A stretch of 64,000 nt of DNA from Nitrososphaeraceae archaeon (GTDB lineage: Archaea; Thermoproteota; Nitrososphaeria; Nitrososphaerales; Nitrososphaeraceae), in contig WHTU01000001.1 in assembly GCA_009377575.1 (NCBI GenBank), forward strand, positions 172,271-236,270, given 5' to 3'. Positions 34,049 through 44,047 of this stretch are shown piece by piece (position 1 is the first letter of the stretch; the number at the start of each line of letters is the position of its first letter). Below the pieces are notes generated by a model that made no database searches, had not been told where the DNA came from, and worked only from the letters and a program-made list of their open reading frames with translations. A program made the position numbers and the translations under genes.

Positions 34049-34623
34049 TTAGAATCTCTTCAACATTTTTTGATAAACCATTTGATCTAGCCAAGTGATG
34101 TAAGTCAAGTCGACCTTGCCTGATTTCATCTGCTTGACGCACACGAGTTTCAAGGTGTGCCCCTCTTGTGCATCTTTGAATAGCGCCTTTTCATCCACCT
34201 AATATGATGGGATTGAGCATCAGACGCAATTCATCGATCAAACCTAGATCCATCAAACTGGATACTAGGGTGCGCCGCCGAGAACCAGCAGGTTATTATC
34301 TGGTTATTGTTTCATACTTCGGATCTCTTCCACATCCCTAATGATGCGTTTCGTCTTCCACGCCACTTTACTACGGTCTTGGAAAGGACGATATGGGATA
34401 TCTTACTGGGGCATCATGCACAAGCGTTCTCATTTTTCTTCCCCCTATTGGGTTGGTCAGGAGAGGAAGCCAGTATTGTTCGTATTCGGGATACATCCCC
34501 CGCCCGAGGATAAAGATGTCATGTGAGCTGAGTGTTTCCACCATTTCTCTCCACGTTTCTTCATCCCCGACCATTGCCCAATCGAGTTCTCTAACTGAAA
34601 TATCAACTGTAAAGAAGTTTCAT
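34049..34623 (-). pseudogene. DHFR/RibD-like reductase pseudogene
   Basis: Pieces of a dihydrofolate-reductase-like (RibD C-terminal) protein lie in different minus-strand frames: TVDISVRELDWAMVGDEETW and FILGRGMYPEYEQYW in one, then EIRSMKQ, a Gly-rich LVLGGA piece, LMDLGLIDELRLMLNPIILGG and finally KLVCVKQMKSGKVDLTY in others. Several stops and shifts separate them, so no intact product is possible. The living family reduces pteridines or pyrimidines with NADPH. Confidence 0.75.
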
Positions 34624-35455
34624 GGTACTTTAGATGATGCCACATTTCGAATGCAGCACTTTCAATGACGAGAGTTTCTGCAACATCAAATGATTATTTG
34701 ACAGCCTAATAGGAAGTATCAAACAAGTATGAAAGATAACATAGTTACTCTGTACTTCGACCTTAAATTAGGATGATGACTAGATGTGAAAAACTTTAAC
34801 GCCGATTTACTATATTAACAACAGTTGATATCTGCAAATAGTAATAACAGATCCGTACAGTTATTGAATCATAAAGCGTACAGAGTATGTAATCAATAGA
34901 CTGGGCACAATAGTAACTAGTGACATTGCCTTTTTGTTATGTGAATCATGCCTCTAGTATAAAAAAGATATCATTATCTCCGAATTACAGGCTTGTATTC
35001 TTGCCTGAATGATAAATCTTGGCAGCTAAATACTCTGAAACTAATCAATTAAGGAAAAAAAGTAACAATGGTAGAAATGAAGACAACATGTCGCTTCACG
35101 AAGGCAGAAAAAGCTTTGAGGCCATGCCATTACCTCCACGGCGTAAATGATGCAGTTACTGCCCGAAAGGAGGAACTTAGGATTTAAATTCGTCATGACA
35201 CACATTTCGTAGGATCAATGGTAGTGTAAAAATAAAAATAGCAACCCTTTTATATTAAATTATAAGGGACCTGTGGAAATAGAAATCAGAATAGACTCAC
35301 GCAATCCTTTCCTGTTACCAATGCTGTTAGGATCTATTCTTATTTTCCTTTCAGAGATTAATAATATATTTCATTCCAAGATATTATTGAAATAGAATGC
35401 GATTTTCCACTTTATTCCCTAGCAAGAAGTATATCCATCTAGTACCGGATGCTAA
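34624..35455. other. Long mostly empty stretch
   Basis: 832 bases upstream of the DHFR-like remnant. A 39-codon plus-strand frame at 35068-35187 (starts MVEMKTTCRFTKAEKAL) is the only candidate, with two Cys and a basic look, and is not supported further. No RNA gene or repeat was recognised. Confidence 0.35.
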
Positions 35456-35731
35456 TCATATATCTTCTATTCGTTTTTCACTTAACATCAAGTATGTCTT
35501 ATTTTCTAAATGATACGGACTTTTAACAATGGCAGCAACTATTCGGTCGCCAGCATATCTTCTTAGACAGATTCGATAGTTACGTGTATAAGCCATAACA
35601 TTCCCCTCCATGTGCCGCTTTGGCAATCTATCCATTTCAATATCTCTCAGCAAAAAATCATGTATTACAGTAACTCGACTACATCCAAAATCTCGATTTG
35701 GATCGAAATGATCAACTATAATAATATTCAT
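35456..35731 (-). CDS. Small hypothetical protein
   Basis: 91 residues, ATG start, soluble, basic, with three Cys and a beta-strand-like start (MNIIIVDHFDPNRDFG). No family is recognised. It is AT-rich like its surroundings and lies alone in a gene-poor region. Confidence 0.45.
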   Translation of the reverse strand: MNIIIVDHFDPNRDFGCSRVTVIHDFLLRDIEMDRLPKRHMEGNVMAYTRNYRICLRRYAGDRIVAAIVKSPYHLENKTYLMLSEKRIEDI

Positions 35732-36061
35732 ATTTAGAAAATAGAAGAAAGATCAACATCGTGCATCTTTTTTGATCTCCGTTATTTCTGCCCTTATATA
35801 CTATAATTTAGCTTACCCCTTATCTTGCGTCCCTTATTTTGTGCGACAATAAAACACATTGAAAATTAAGGATAAACAGTATTTTTGAGAAAGTGTCAAT
35901 GTGTGTTCGTTTTCCATTTAGGTTTGCATTCTTTGTTGCCCTTGCAATCCGCTTCAGAGGCTTCATCATCGAAGTTGCCATTATAGGATCAACCTTTCGT
36001 TAAACGAAAGATCTGATGTCAGTTCGGAAACTTAAATTACCTCTTAAAATGCTTTGAAATA
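35732..36061. other. Intergenic stretch between divergent genes
   Basis: 330 bases that must carry the promoters of the small minus-strand gene and of the methyltransferase. TTTCGTTAAACGAAA near 35995-36009 is a short palindrome (TTTCGTT/AACGAAA around one base) that may be a regulator site. Confidence 0.4.
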
Positions 36062-36742
36062 ATGGGTCATAATTCAGTTCTTAAAAACTCCTTTGAAGTA
36101 TATCACGCAATGAAATGCCTTCGTTCTCTTGGTCTATTCCCACATCATGATAGAGTGAAGTCATGGGATACACTTAAAATGGTTGATATAATAAAGCAAG
36201 CAGACAGAAGTGCTTTTATACTAGATGTGGGGTGTAACGGTTCTCCGATTTTGCCTCTGCTGAGGAGACTTGGTTTTATGAACCTATATGGATGTGATTT
36301 GCTCCTAAAAGAAGAAATATTAGCCGCAATCGAATTGTATAAGACCTTTCATATTTCAATTCAAGATCTAGAAAAAACTGAATATCAAAACAATACATTT
36401 GATTTCGTTACGTCATTATCAGTAATCGAACATGGCATTAATATTCAGAACTATTTCAAAGAAATGAATAGAATAATAAAAAAAGACGGATTACTTTTGA
36501 CATCGACAGACTATTGGCCTGATAAGATAGTCAATCTAGTTAATACGGACGTAAATCCTAAGAATTCGCCTGATAACATTTTCAGCAGGAGAGAAATAGA
36601 GGAAGACGTAATTAGGATTGCAGAACGGAACGGTTTCCTTCTTAATGAACCGATAGATTTTACGTACGGAGAAAAAGTTATTCATTGGAATGATACATGC
36701 CTTGATTACACTTTCATATTCTTTACACTAAGAAAGAATTAA
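36062..36742 (+). CDS. Class I SAM-dependent methyltransferase
   Basis: 226 residues. Motif I is ILDVGCNGSPILPLL near residue 56, motif II YGCDLL near 79, and the post-motif block NTFDFVTSLSVIEHG with motif IV near 118-135, followed by MNRIIKKDGLLLTSTDYW. This is the Methyltransf_11 type that acts on small molecules or lipids; the acceptor is unknown. DYW and the aromatic C-terminus resemble glycan- or lipid-modifying members. It is isolated in a gene-poor accessory stretch, suggesting gain by transfer. Confidence 0.8.
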   Translation: MGHNSVLKNSFEVYHAMKCLRSLGLFPHHDRVKSWDTLKMVDIIKQADRSAFILDVGCNGSPILPLLRRLGFMNLYGCDLLLKEEILAAIELYKTFHISIQDLEKTEYQNNTFDFVTSLSVIEHGINIQNYFKEMNRIIKKDGLLLTSTDYWPDKIVNLVNTDVNPKNSPDNIFSRREIEEDVIRIAERNGFLLNEPIDFTYGEKVIHWNDTCLDYTFIFFTLRKN

Positions 36743-37419
36743 TTAGTACGTAAAAGCCTGTTACAATTACTTGGCAGTGGAACAGGGCAGCCGTTAAAAG
36801 AATCGTGTGGCCAGAACAGGTTTGTGATGTGCTTTCCTTATCTTTTAGAGCCTATCAGAAATAGCTTTAATCGACTTGATTATTAGACCATTCAGTTCTC
36901 TTAGGTTTTTTGGGACTCAAGGGTTGTTCTCGCGCATAGATGGGTTCAATAGTAAGGCTATCTAACATTGCTTTCTTCCAATTTAGATCTTATTTCTCAA
37001 AGGATCTCATGCAATTTTCTGAAAACCCTTGCTACATACCCGAGTGCCGCTGTTCCTTGTAAGACTAGGATTCGTTGTGGATCTGGCAGATCTATTTAGG
37101 TATCATGGAGGTACCATCTGCAACTAGGCTTTTAGGCAGTTGTACCGATAGAGAGATAAGTCTTAGTATATCGTGTTTGAGATGATATGAATAGTTTCGA
37201 GCAACTTTGATCATTTTTCTTTTGATCTGCGAGCAATCTGAAGCATATTCATTGGCCATAGTATTTCCAATTAGACAGTCATTTCATAAGCGGGGACTAT
37301 GGAAAGGGACAAGATTGACATGGGGCCAGTGGTTTATGAACCATATTTGACTCAAGTCTTGGACCCTGTAGTCTGTGATTTATGACTACAAGATTGAGAG
37401 GTATTCACATGAACACTCC
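36743..37419. other. Long empty stretch with a 17-base repeat
   Basis: 677 bases with no credible gene. ATGGGGCCAGTGGTTTA at 37320-37336 also occurs at 29867-29883 in the same orientation. Otherwise nothing recognisable. Confidence 0.4.
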
Positions 37420-39207
37420 CTAATCCTCTTGTTCTCTTAGCTTAGTTAACGTATCAGTTTGACCCTGTTTAAACAGTCCTGAAATAGTACCAGAGGAGTA
37501 GTCGGCCCACTTTTCTGAGATCGAATGTGGATCGTCGGCTCTTTCTATACGCATGATCCTATCAATTATGAATCCTCCTTCTAAAAGATGACTATATGGT
37601 CTTTTATTTTTATGACTGCGTGATTTGCTTGAACCTTCTTCTTGCAAAAAAGACCAAAGTTGTGCACGTGTTGCTGGGTCGTTTGGCGTGAAATCATCAA
37701 TTAATTTTCTTGCTAATTTTATATAATCATCTACGAGCTCAGCCACCTTTTCGTCATATTCTGTTTTGTCATGAAATAGCACATCGTTTTTCCTATCCAG
37801 CTGCCCATCATGGTCCTGTGGAACGACCTTTTCTACCGCAGGCCACAGGTTAACTATATACACCTCAGATAAGTTAGGAACCTTATATGAAACTTGTTCA
37901 CCCTCCCCCTTCCCTGGGCTAAGGACTTGTGCTTTAAGCTGCCCTTCAAGCTTCTCACGTCCAATTCTACCTACCCAATACCTTTGGTGCTCATTTATGA
38001 GTTCTCTTAAGGGGGTATTGTTGATATATTGCCCATCCCAGAAGTATTTTGACGTGGATGAAGATGAGGTTATTATCCCTTCATCATTATATGAATAGTC
38101 TATTGCTTCCAGCTTCGTGTAATTATAGTTTACAGGTACTGACGCACTCGCCAAAATATGTTCTATGTCTACACCTTCATCATAAAATATGGCGTGCTTC
38201 CCACTTTTCTCATTCCCGTATACTGAACAACGGAGCAGCTTCTGATGTCTTTCGCTACTTCGATGTTTCTGGAAGACATGTTCGACCAGATCTTTGTTTG
38301 ATTCCTTGTCCGACTTTTTAGGATCTTCGAGATCCTCTTTACATATTCTGCATATTCTGCCTGTATCTGGGTAACTGTCAAACGCTACTGTCTTACCTTC
38401 CTACACGTCGATTGCCATTACTAGAAGTCTTGGATCGCCTTCGCTTGTCGCAATTGGGGGTACGATATATTTTGTTTTTAGGATGTTTTTCAGTGGCTCG
38501 TTACTATAGCGATACCAAACGTTGTTTGGAACAAAAGGAGAATTATTGTAGAACTTGTAATCCGACTTTGGAATGGCTATGGGTGATGGCAAACTATCTA
38601 TTCCATAGGCAAGGGGCAAAAATACATTGCGAGCCCCGAATAATAGAAATTCAGGTACAGAAAAGTACCTTCTTGCGGCCTCAGGAGAAGCCTGAGTATC
38701 AAAGTATTCCTTTGACTGTTCGTACCATTGTTTGAAAAGAGGATTCAGCATAGAATAAAACTGTGCAGGAATATTGAACCATGACTTTCCAATCTCCCTC
38801 ATGCCAGAGTATGCATCCCAGCCTACCATGAATAGAGGCATCAATTCGACTGCCGATATTGTCCGTGTATCTTTCCAGAATTCTTCAAGTTTTTCTGCTG
38901 ACCCTTCCCAACATCTCAACGTACTCCAAGTAGGGTTTTGTCTTCTGGTCTCCGTAACATGACTCACAATAATTGCGGCGTTTATTGCGCCTATAGAAGT
39001 ACCAGCTACTATATCAAAGATATTCTCGTCTCTATGATCTTCTTCAAGTTGTTTCCTGATATGATTGTAGAGTACTTGGTAAGCTCCGGCTTCATATGCT
39101 CCAAGAGCGGCGCCGCCCTGAAAAATTAAAACCCGTTGTTTCTCTGGAGGCTTTCCGAAACCTTTTTCACCTTGTACTATGTCTTCGTATGCTTTTCCCT
39201 GGGACAT
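37420..39207 (-). pseudogene. Patatin-like phospholipase interrupted by a single in-frame TAG
   Basis: From ATG at 39207: GGAALGAYEAG (oxyanion loop, about 31-41), the nucleophile S71 in GTSIGAIN and a long insert, then VMAIDV, TAG at 38401-38403 (codon 269), and in the same frame EGKTVAFDSY, a Cys/His patch (CRICKEDLED), ILASASVPVNY and the dyad Asp in FWDGQYINNTPL, ending at 37420. Without the stop this would be a full 595-residue lipid acyl hydrolase. The insert between TAG and SASVP bears two CxxC-like cysteines and His, perhaps a zinc site. A fresh nonsense mutation is simplest because nothing else in the frame has decayed. Confidence 0.8.
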
Positions 39208-39883
39208 AAATGTAAACTCTGCACTGTTTATTCACATAAGCATTTCTATGATTCCAATATTTATCGCTAAGTTATGGATTCTGCCTCGAAGAGCACCATC
39301 CATAAATGACAGAAATTCCCCACTCTTTCGACGCATGACTACCGCGTCCCCTAGATAGCTTGAAAGTACTGTCTCAACACAAACTACGTATCTTCGACAG
39401 CCATTCACGTCCAGACCACAGTGGGCCACTTCCTCGACCGCCGTCTCCTCAACCGAGCCACCTCCCCTGTCAGGTATTATATAATAATGAATGGTTTAGG
39501 TAGAGGCATCACAGTTGAACGTACTGTGCGACTGGTCAAGGATATCAACAAAGTTTTGGGTTTCTACGAGGAAGTTAATTATTGCATTATGAACGGAAGG
39601 AAGAATCAACTTCATATAACGAATTGTTTGATGCATTCAGGATGTCGCCGCAGTTCTGGTCTTGACTTAACAGTTGTCCAAAAGTTGTCCGAAAGAACTT
39701 TCACCTTTTTCGCACCTGTGAGTAAATCATTCTGCTCACTTACTCTGGGAATACAAACCTAGACTTTACCAGGATAGGATTACAATGGGGATTGCTTTTG
39801 GCAACACCAATTCACCTTTCAAGGAGTATTTGATGTAAGACGTGGTGCATGAAAAGGTTAAAAACTAATACCTTTATAATGAC
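39208..39883. other. Long stretch without a convincing gene
   Basis: Two GTG-started frames, 39232-39429 (minus) and 39421-39762 (plus), are present, but neither looks like a known protein. An ATTTATAAT-type AT-rich box at about 39871 is too close to the next start to be its TATA box. Confidence 0.35.
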
Positions 39884-41287
39884 ATGTCGACTACAAAAAT
39901 GCCATGGCTAGTTACTACAAGTATCATTAACAAAAAAACTTACTTGATGACGTTTATTGCTTGGGCCATAATACTTACCGATGTAATCTTTGGCACCTTT
40001 TTTGACGTTTTGGGAAAGCCTCTTACTTCTCCTTTTGGTGTAATATTATTTATAGCAATGACTATCACTGTATTTTTTGCAGGTCTGTATGCCCTTAGAC
40101 ATTATATGGTTGCATTGCGCAAAGACCTTGAGGCTCCTTCGTTTTTTAATAGGCTGTACAAGGCAACACCTATTTTTCTTTATGCACTTTTAGTCGTCTT
40201 TGGAGCTATTATTGTTGAAATGGTGTTATTTTCACAATATAGCAGTTACCTGCTCATTCTACTTCTCGTAATAAGTGCAGTAGCCATCTTGTTCTTTGGT
40301 TTTCGCACTTACAAATTCTTGTCATGGTTCAATTCGAGTGCCAACAAACGACACTATATCATGATATTGGCATTTGCTGTATCATCGATGCTCCTTTGCA
40401 TCAGCACGACAGTTGCTATTACACTTGATATAAAGCAATTAGTCGTTTCAAGACCACCCTCCATAGATCCAAATTACCCCGCTAGCAATTCTATGGCACA
40501 CAGACAATTAACTAGTATAGAACTTATCATTCATCTCTATGGGTTTCTTGTCCCTCAAGTTACTGCCATTGCTATCGCAGAAATAGTTGGTGTTGCATTT
40601 TTCCTTCGTTATTTTAAGGATCAGATAGGAAGAGCAACATTTTGGACAATTATAATTTTACCACCTGTACTTTTTTTAACTGGGGTATTTGGTCCTCAAT
40701 TTTTAAAGTCAACTGGAAGTGAATTTGTATATATGGAGTCCCAGTTCCTTATCTTTAGGGTAATAGGTACCGCAGGATGGGTTGCAGCTGATTTTGTAAT
40801 AGCTTATGCATTTATTTTAGTAGCAAAAACACTTGGACGGCAAATTACCTCTTCTCATATCATTAACTATTTGATTATAGCAGCAGTAGCAACCATTTTA
40901 ATTTCTCCAACGACCAATAACTGGATAACCAACAATTCTTATCCACCCTTCGGAGCAATCCAACGTGCCTTTCTTGTGCTTGCTTCTTTTCTCTTTAGCT
41001 TAGGAATATACTCTGTCGCGTTGTCAGTGGCCCAAGATTCAGAATTGCGTCATTTAGCCAGAAAATATGTAAAGGAGTATTCTCTGCTAGATACTTTAGG
41101 TAATGCACAAGAGAACGCAGAGATTATGCGAAAGCTTGTAAAACTAATCCACCAACACGCAGATGCTATGGAAAAAGAAACAGCAGTACAATCTCCAATG
41201 TTAGATGATAACGAAGTTAGACAATATATAGAAATGGTAATTACGGAGACTAGAGGAAAAAAGGATGACAGAACAGTAGGCGCCTAG
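39884..41287 (+). CDS. Multi-span membrane protein with cytoplasmic coiled C-terminus
   Basis: 467 residues, with about ten hydrophobic segments between 20 and 385 and a charged helical C-terminal tail of about 80 residues (LRHLARKYVKEYSLL, IMRKLVKLIHQHADAME). Proteins of this shape are common in Nitrososphaera, often beside receiver or kinase genes, and may be the membrane sensor part of such systems; here a receiver-domain fragment follows 20 bases later. No transport motif was recognised. It starts with ATG. Confidence 0.7.
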   Translation: MSTTKMPWLVTTSIINKKTYLMTFIAWAIILTDVIFGTFFDVLGKPLTSPFGVILFIAMTITVFFAGLYALRHYMVALRKDLEAPSFFNRLYKATPIFLYALLVVFGAIIVEMVLFSQYSSYLLILLLVISAVAILFFGFRTYKFLSWFNSSANKRHYIMILAFAVSSMLLCISTTVAITLDIKQLVVSRPPSIDPNYPASNSMAHRQLTSIELIIHLYGFLVPQVTAIAIAEIVGVAFFLRYFKDQIGRATFWTIIILPPVLFLTGVFGPQFLKSTGSEFVYMESQFLIFRVIGTAGWVAADFVIAYAFILVAKTLGRQITSSHIINYLIIAAVATILISPTTNNWITNNSYPPFGAIQRAFLVLASFLFSLGIYSVALSVAQDSELRHLARKYVKEYSLLDTLGNAQENAEIMRKLVKLIHQHADAMEKETAVQSPMLDDNEVRQYIEMVITETRGKKDDRTVGA

Positions 41288-41309
41288 CTTTAAGCTTAGT
41301 GGCTGATGC

Positions 41310-41558
41310 TTGACACAAAGAGGAACCAGATCTCTCCTTTACAAAAAAGCCTTAGAAGACAGGTGTCACTCAGTTGCACTTACAGGTAATGGTGAGGACT
41401 GTCTCAGGTTATATGTTGATAGCCTCAAACCCAAAAGGGCAAGAGGTAGAAAATCTCAGATATACTCTTCGCCATTTGATGTCGTGGTACTCGATTACAT
41501 GATGCATAAGAAGAATGATCATAATAATAGCAGCGTTTCCACCGTTGGGGGGCTCTGA
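41310..41558 (+). pseudogene. Truncated response-regulator receiver domain
   Basis: An 82-codon frame reading GTRSLLYKKALEDRCHSVAL, GNGEDCLRLYVDSLK and FDVVVLDYMM, i.e. helix 1 to the phospho-Asp strand of a receiver domain. The first beta strand with the acidic pair is missing, and after MMHKKN the sequence turns into unrelated residues where the Thr and Lys motifs should be. It cannot be a working receiver. It lies behind the membrane protein gene, as if a sensor-regulator unit had decayed. Confidence 0.65.
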
Positions 41559-41928
41559 TACTGGGGAAGATACATCTGAGGATAAAACAACTACAAACAA
41601 AACTCAGGCAGAAATGGGTATAGGTATGGCTCCTTCAGAGCCCGCCCCACTTCCTTCAACTGCTCCTCCCACTGCAGGTCCTGGTGACCTTGTTGTTCCA
41701 CCATCACCCGATGACCCGGACTTTTGCTTAAAGGAGTCCGGCCAAATGCAGATGACGGGTGGTAAACCTTCCCCTCAATGTACGCCAGGGCAAGGCGGCG
41801 TAGTACCGCCGCCCACAGAATCTCGGCAGCACCAACCTGTAACCCCTAACAGTGAATCCTCAACCTCTGGTTGGGCAGGATCAAAATCAAGGGACTCAAT
41901 CCGTACCCGATCAGGTAGAGCCGTTTGA
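41515..41928 (+). other. Pro-rich open frame, probably a frameshifted remnant
   Basis: A 137-codon frame overlapping the receiver fragment: a short hydrophobic start (IIIIAAFPPL), then a Thr/Pro/Ser-rich region (PPSPDDPDFC, GGVVPPPTES). Near 41850 a different frame (QPLVGQDQNQGTQSVPDQVE to about 41975) looks more natural, so a frameshift is likely. It could be the end of a secreted protein. Confidence 0.4.
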
Positions 41929-41949
41929 CCCGAGTATTATGGCCCTTTG

Positions 41950-42201
41950 CTATCCTGTCCGTTTAGAAGAGGTCGTCTTTACCTCCACAATCCATTCGCA
42001 TTTGATACCATACTTGGCGTGATGCTTTTCTACCGCATTCTTCTCTGGGGCTTCAATTAAACAGAATACCTTGTCATCTTCGATATTATACAAAATGTCT
42101 TCAGTAGTAACACCAAACTCATCGGGAAGTTCATTTTGCATTTTCTTTAACATCTCCTCATTCACGCCTCCAGTTGGATGCACATCTAGGAACCTTGCCA
42201 A
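41950..42201 (-). CDS. DUF4242-type small protein
   Basis: 83 residues resembling the DUF4242/SCO4226-like family: FLDVHPTGG, a helix with LKKMQNELPDEFGV, then VFCLIEAPEKNAVEKHHAKYG and a final strand. The family has a ferredoxin-like fold; one bacterial member binds nickel, but function is unknown. The His residues in VHPTGG and KHHAKYG could bind metal. It is monocistronic and runs opposite to the remnants upstream of it. Confidence 0.7.
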   Translation of the reverse strand: MARFLDVHPTGGVNEEMLKKMQNELPDEFGVTTEDILYNIEDDKVFCLIEAPEKNAVEKHHAKYGIKCEWIVEVKTTSSKRTG

Positions 42202-42292
42202 TATATGGTTTTAATTATACTCAAAAGTTGTATATATACATCAATCTATATTAATTTCATTATTTAACACTCATTTGGTTTTGCATTCCAAT

Positions 42293-42451
42293 ATGGACGC
42301 TCATAGAGATGCGAAGAAGAGTCAAAGAATCAAGAGCAGGGTGATGTTGCAGAACGAGTCCATTAAATGGATAAATGACTTTGTGTATCGTCTCATCTGT
42401 AAGTCGTGGTGTAGCTTCATACCAGCTATCCCCAGCTTTCGTCTCGGTTAA
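42293..42451 (+). CDS. Possible 52-residue small protein
   Basis: An ATG frame starting MDAHRDAKKSQRIKSR and ending SWCSFIPAIPSFRLG in the gap between the DUF4242 and prohibitin genes. It is basic with an amphipathic middle; no family recognised. It may be chance. Confidence 0.25.
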   Translation: MDAHRDAKKSQRIKSRVMLQNESIKWINDFVYRLICKSWCSFIPAIPSFRLG

Positions 42452-42487
42452 CTGTCTAGACGAATATCCTAGTACAACGCTGCGATA

Positions 42488-43465
42488 CTAATTCCTATCA
42501 GTTGAATTCACACGATCTGGATTAAGAAGCGAAATGTCAATAAATGGAAAGGCACTACCCGTTGCTAATGGCAACTCACCGTTCCACGTATTAATAGCCT
42601 GCCATCTGAGGTAATCTGGATTTTCTTTGAGTTTTTCGGTAATTGTCTCAATCGCTTCAGCTTCGCCTATTGCCTCGGCGATTTTAGCCTTTCCTATTCC
42701 CACTGCTTCAGCTTCCCGTGATAAGGCTTGTATTCGAACCTTCTCAAGTATATTTTGCTCCCTGAGCACTTCCTGTGAAGCTACCACTTTAGCTTCGACT
42801 GATGTCACAAAATCTGGAGAGAATTGGAAGTCAGTTATAAAGACCTGCTCTGAGATGATTCCTCTTTGGATTAATGTTGCACGGATTACCTCTCCGATCG
42901 TTGCCTTCGCCTCCTCTCTTTTTGTGATCAGTTCTTCCGCTGCAAACTTCGCAGTGCTAGCTTTCACTGATTCCTGTATGGTTGGCGCAATTATTCTTTC
43001 AGAATAATCTATTCCTAGGGTCTGATATAGGTCATTAACTATTGTTGGGTCTAGATGATAATTCAGTGCTACCTCTGTCGATACTAACTGTAAATCTTGG
43101 GAAGATGAAGTTGATGGTGCCTGATACTTTAAGGTCCTTACGTCCATCTGTACCACGTGTTCTACGAACGGAATAATGAAAGAGAAGCCCTCTGGGAGTA
43201 TTCTATCCTCAACTGCACCAAGGTATAAAACAACTCCACGGTGACCTGCTTCCACTACTACAGCAGATTGTGAAATTACAATCAAAATAACTATGGCTGT
43301 TCCGACGCCAAGGAATATTTTCATCTTGCTTTCCACGAACGAGCCGCTTGTTGTCTGTCCTGGGATCATTAATTTACCTTCTGAACTCAATGGTGAGGTC
43401 GATCTAAGGCTCTTAAAATACTTCCTTATGTGATCCAGACGATTATTTCTGGTGCCGTCTTCCAT
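42488..43465 (-). CDS. SPFH/prohibitin-family membrane protein
   Basis: 325 residues. One membrane helix (about 50-70) is followed by the SPFH domain: GHRGVVLYLGAVEDRILPEG, IPFVEHVVQMDVRTLKYQ, a beta strand pair LVSTEVALNYHL, then a long helix (about 170-290) rich in Ala and Glu (EAEAVGIGKAKIAEAIGEAE). The NPDYLRWQAI segment near the end matches prohibitins. These proteins form large rings that scaffold membrane microdomains and control membrane proteases. The role is probably membrane quality control, in line with HtpX and PspA elsewhere in the window. It is monocistronic. Confidence 0.85.
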   Translation of the reverse strand: MEDGTRNNRLDHIRKYFKSLRSTSPLSSEGKLMIPGQTTSGSFVESKMKIFLGVGTAIVILIVISQSAVVVEAGHRGVVLYLGAVEDRILPEGFSFIIPFVEHVVQMDVRTLKYQAPSTSSSQDLQLVSTEVALNYHLDPTIVNDLYQTLGIDYSERIIAPTIQESVKASTAKFAAEELITKREEAKATIGEVIRATLIQRGIISEQVFITDFQFSPDFVTSVEAKVVASQEVLREQNILEKVRIQALSREAEAVGIGKAKIAEAIGEAEAIETITEKLKENPDYLRWQAINTWNGELPLATGSAFPFIDISLLNPDRVNSTDRN

Positions 43466-43599
43466 CTATTCCACCCTACGTGCTGACATATCCGCAATTT
43501 TCCATTAGATCAAAATTCTTTGTAACACACATCTGTTTTCAAAATTTATATGTGTAGATTAAGCCTTTAAGTCTTTAAATGGTCTAGAATGTAGCTTTT

Positions 43600-43917
43600 T
43601 TAGCCTGATTCATGCCCTAATATTTCGTTTTTCTTAAGCAACAGACAGCAGGTACAATTAACCTTAATGCAGTCTTGTGCCTCAGTATGCTTACATACAT
43701 GACACCAACATTTCTCAGCTTTAATTTTATCTTGTATCTTCCTTACTTCGATTTTCTTTTTTTCTCTCCAATCATAGTAAACCCATACTGTGATAAGCGA
43801 AACAGACACCAACAATAATTCCCATACAGCAATAATAGGAATTTTAAAAAGGAGCAAGCTAATTGCTATCATTCCAGTACCGATAGCCAAGACCATCAGG
43901 TATCTATTGATATTCAT
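43600..43917 (-). CDS. Two-helix membrane protein with Cys-rich tail
   Basis: 105 residues with helices at about 5-24 and 28-47, then a basic helix and a cytoplasmic Cys cluster: CWCHVCKHTEAQDC and CTCC. Six or seven cysteines in about 30 residues suggest metal binding, zinc or iron-sulfur. No family is recognised. It is oriented away from the Lrp-type gene, sharing a 130-base intergenic region. Confidence 0.6.
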   Translation of the reverse strand: MNINRYLMVLAIGTGMIAISLLLFKIPIIAVWELLLVSVSLITVWVYYDWREKKKIEVRKIQDKIKAEKCWCHVCKHTEAQDCIKVNCTCCLLLKKNEILGHESG

Positions 43918-44016
43918 ATGCTTTCCCTATCTCTATAGTCTTATTCTGTAGCGTTCATATAAAAAGACAATTTAACAGGTCATAAGATATGATACTCCAT
44001 ATGATATAAAAAATCA

Positions 44017-44024
44017 TTTAAAAA
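44017..44024 (+). promoter_or_regulatory. TATA-like box for the Lrp/AsnC-type gene
   Basis: TTTAAAAA about 24-31 bases before the ATG at 44048, consistent with a leaderless transcript. Another AT-rich patch (ATATAAAA) lies at about 44004. Confidence 0.4.
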
Positions 44025-44047
44025 CACAGGTACGCATCAGTATCTGT

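Noticed and set aside
39232..39762. Two GTG-started frames in the gap before the membrane sensor gene
   Set aside because: No recognisable family, no promoter at a suitable distance; they overlap each other.
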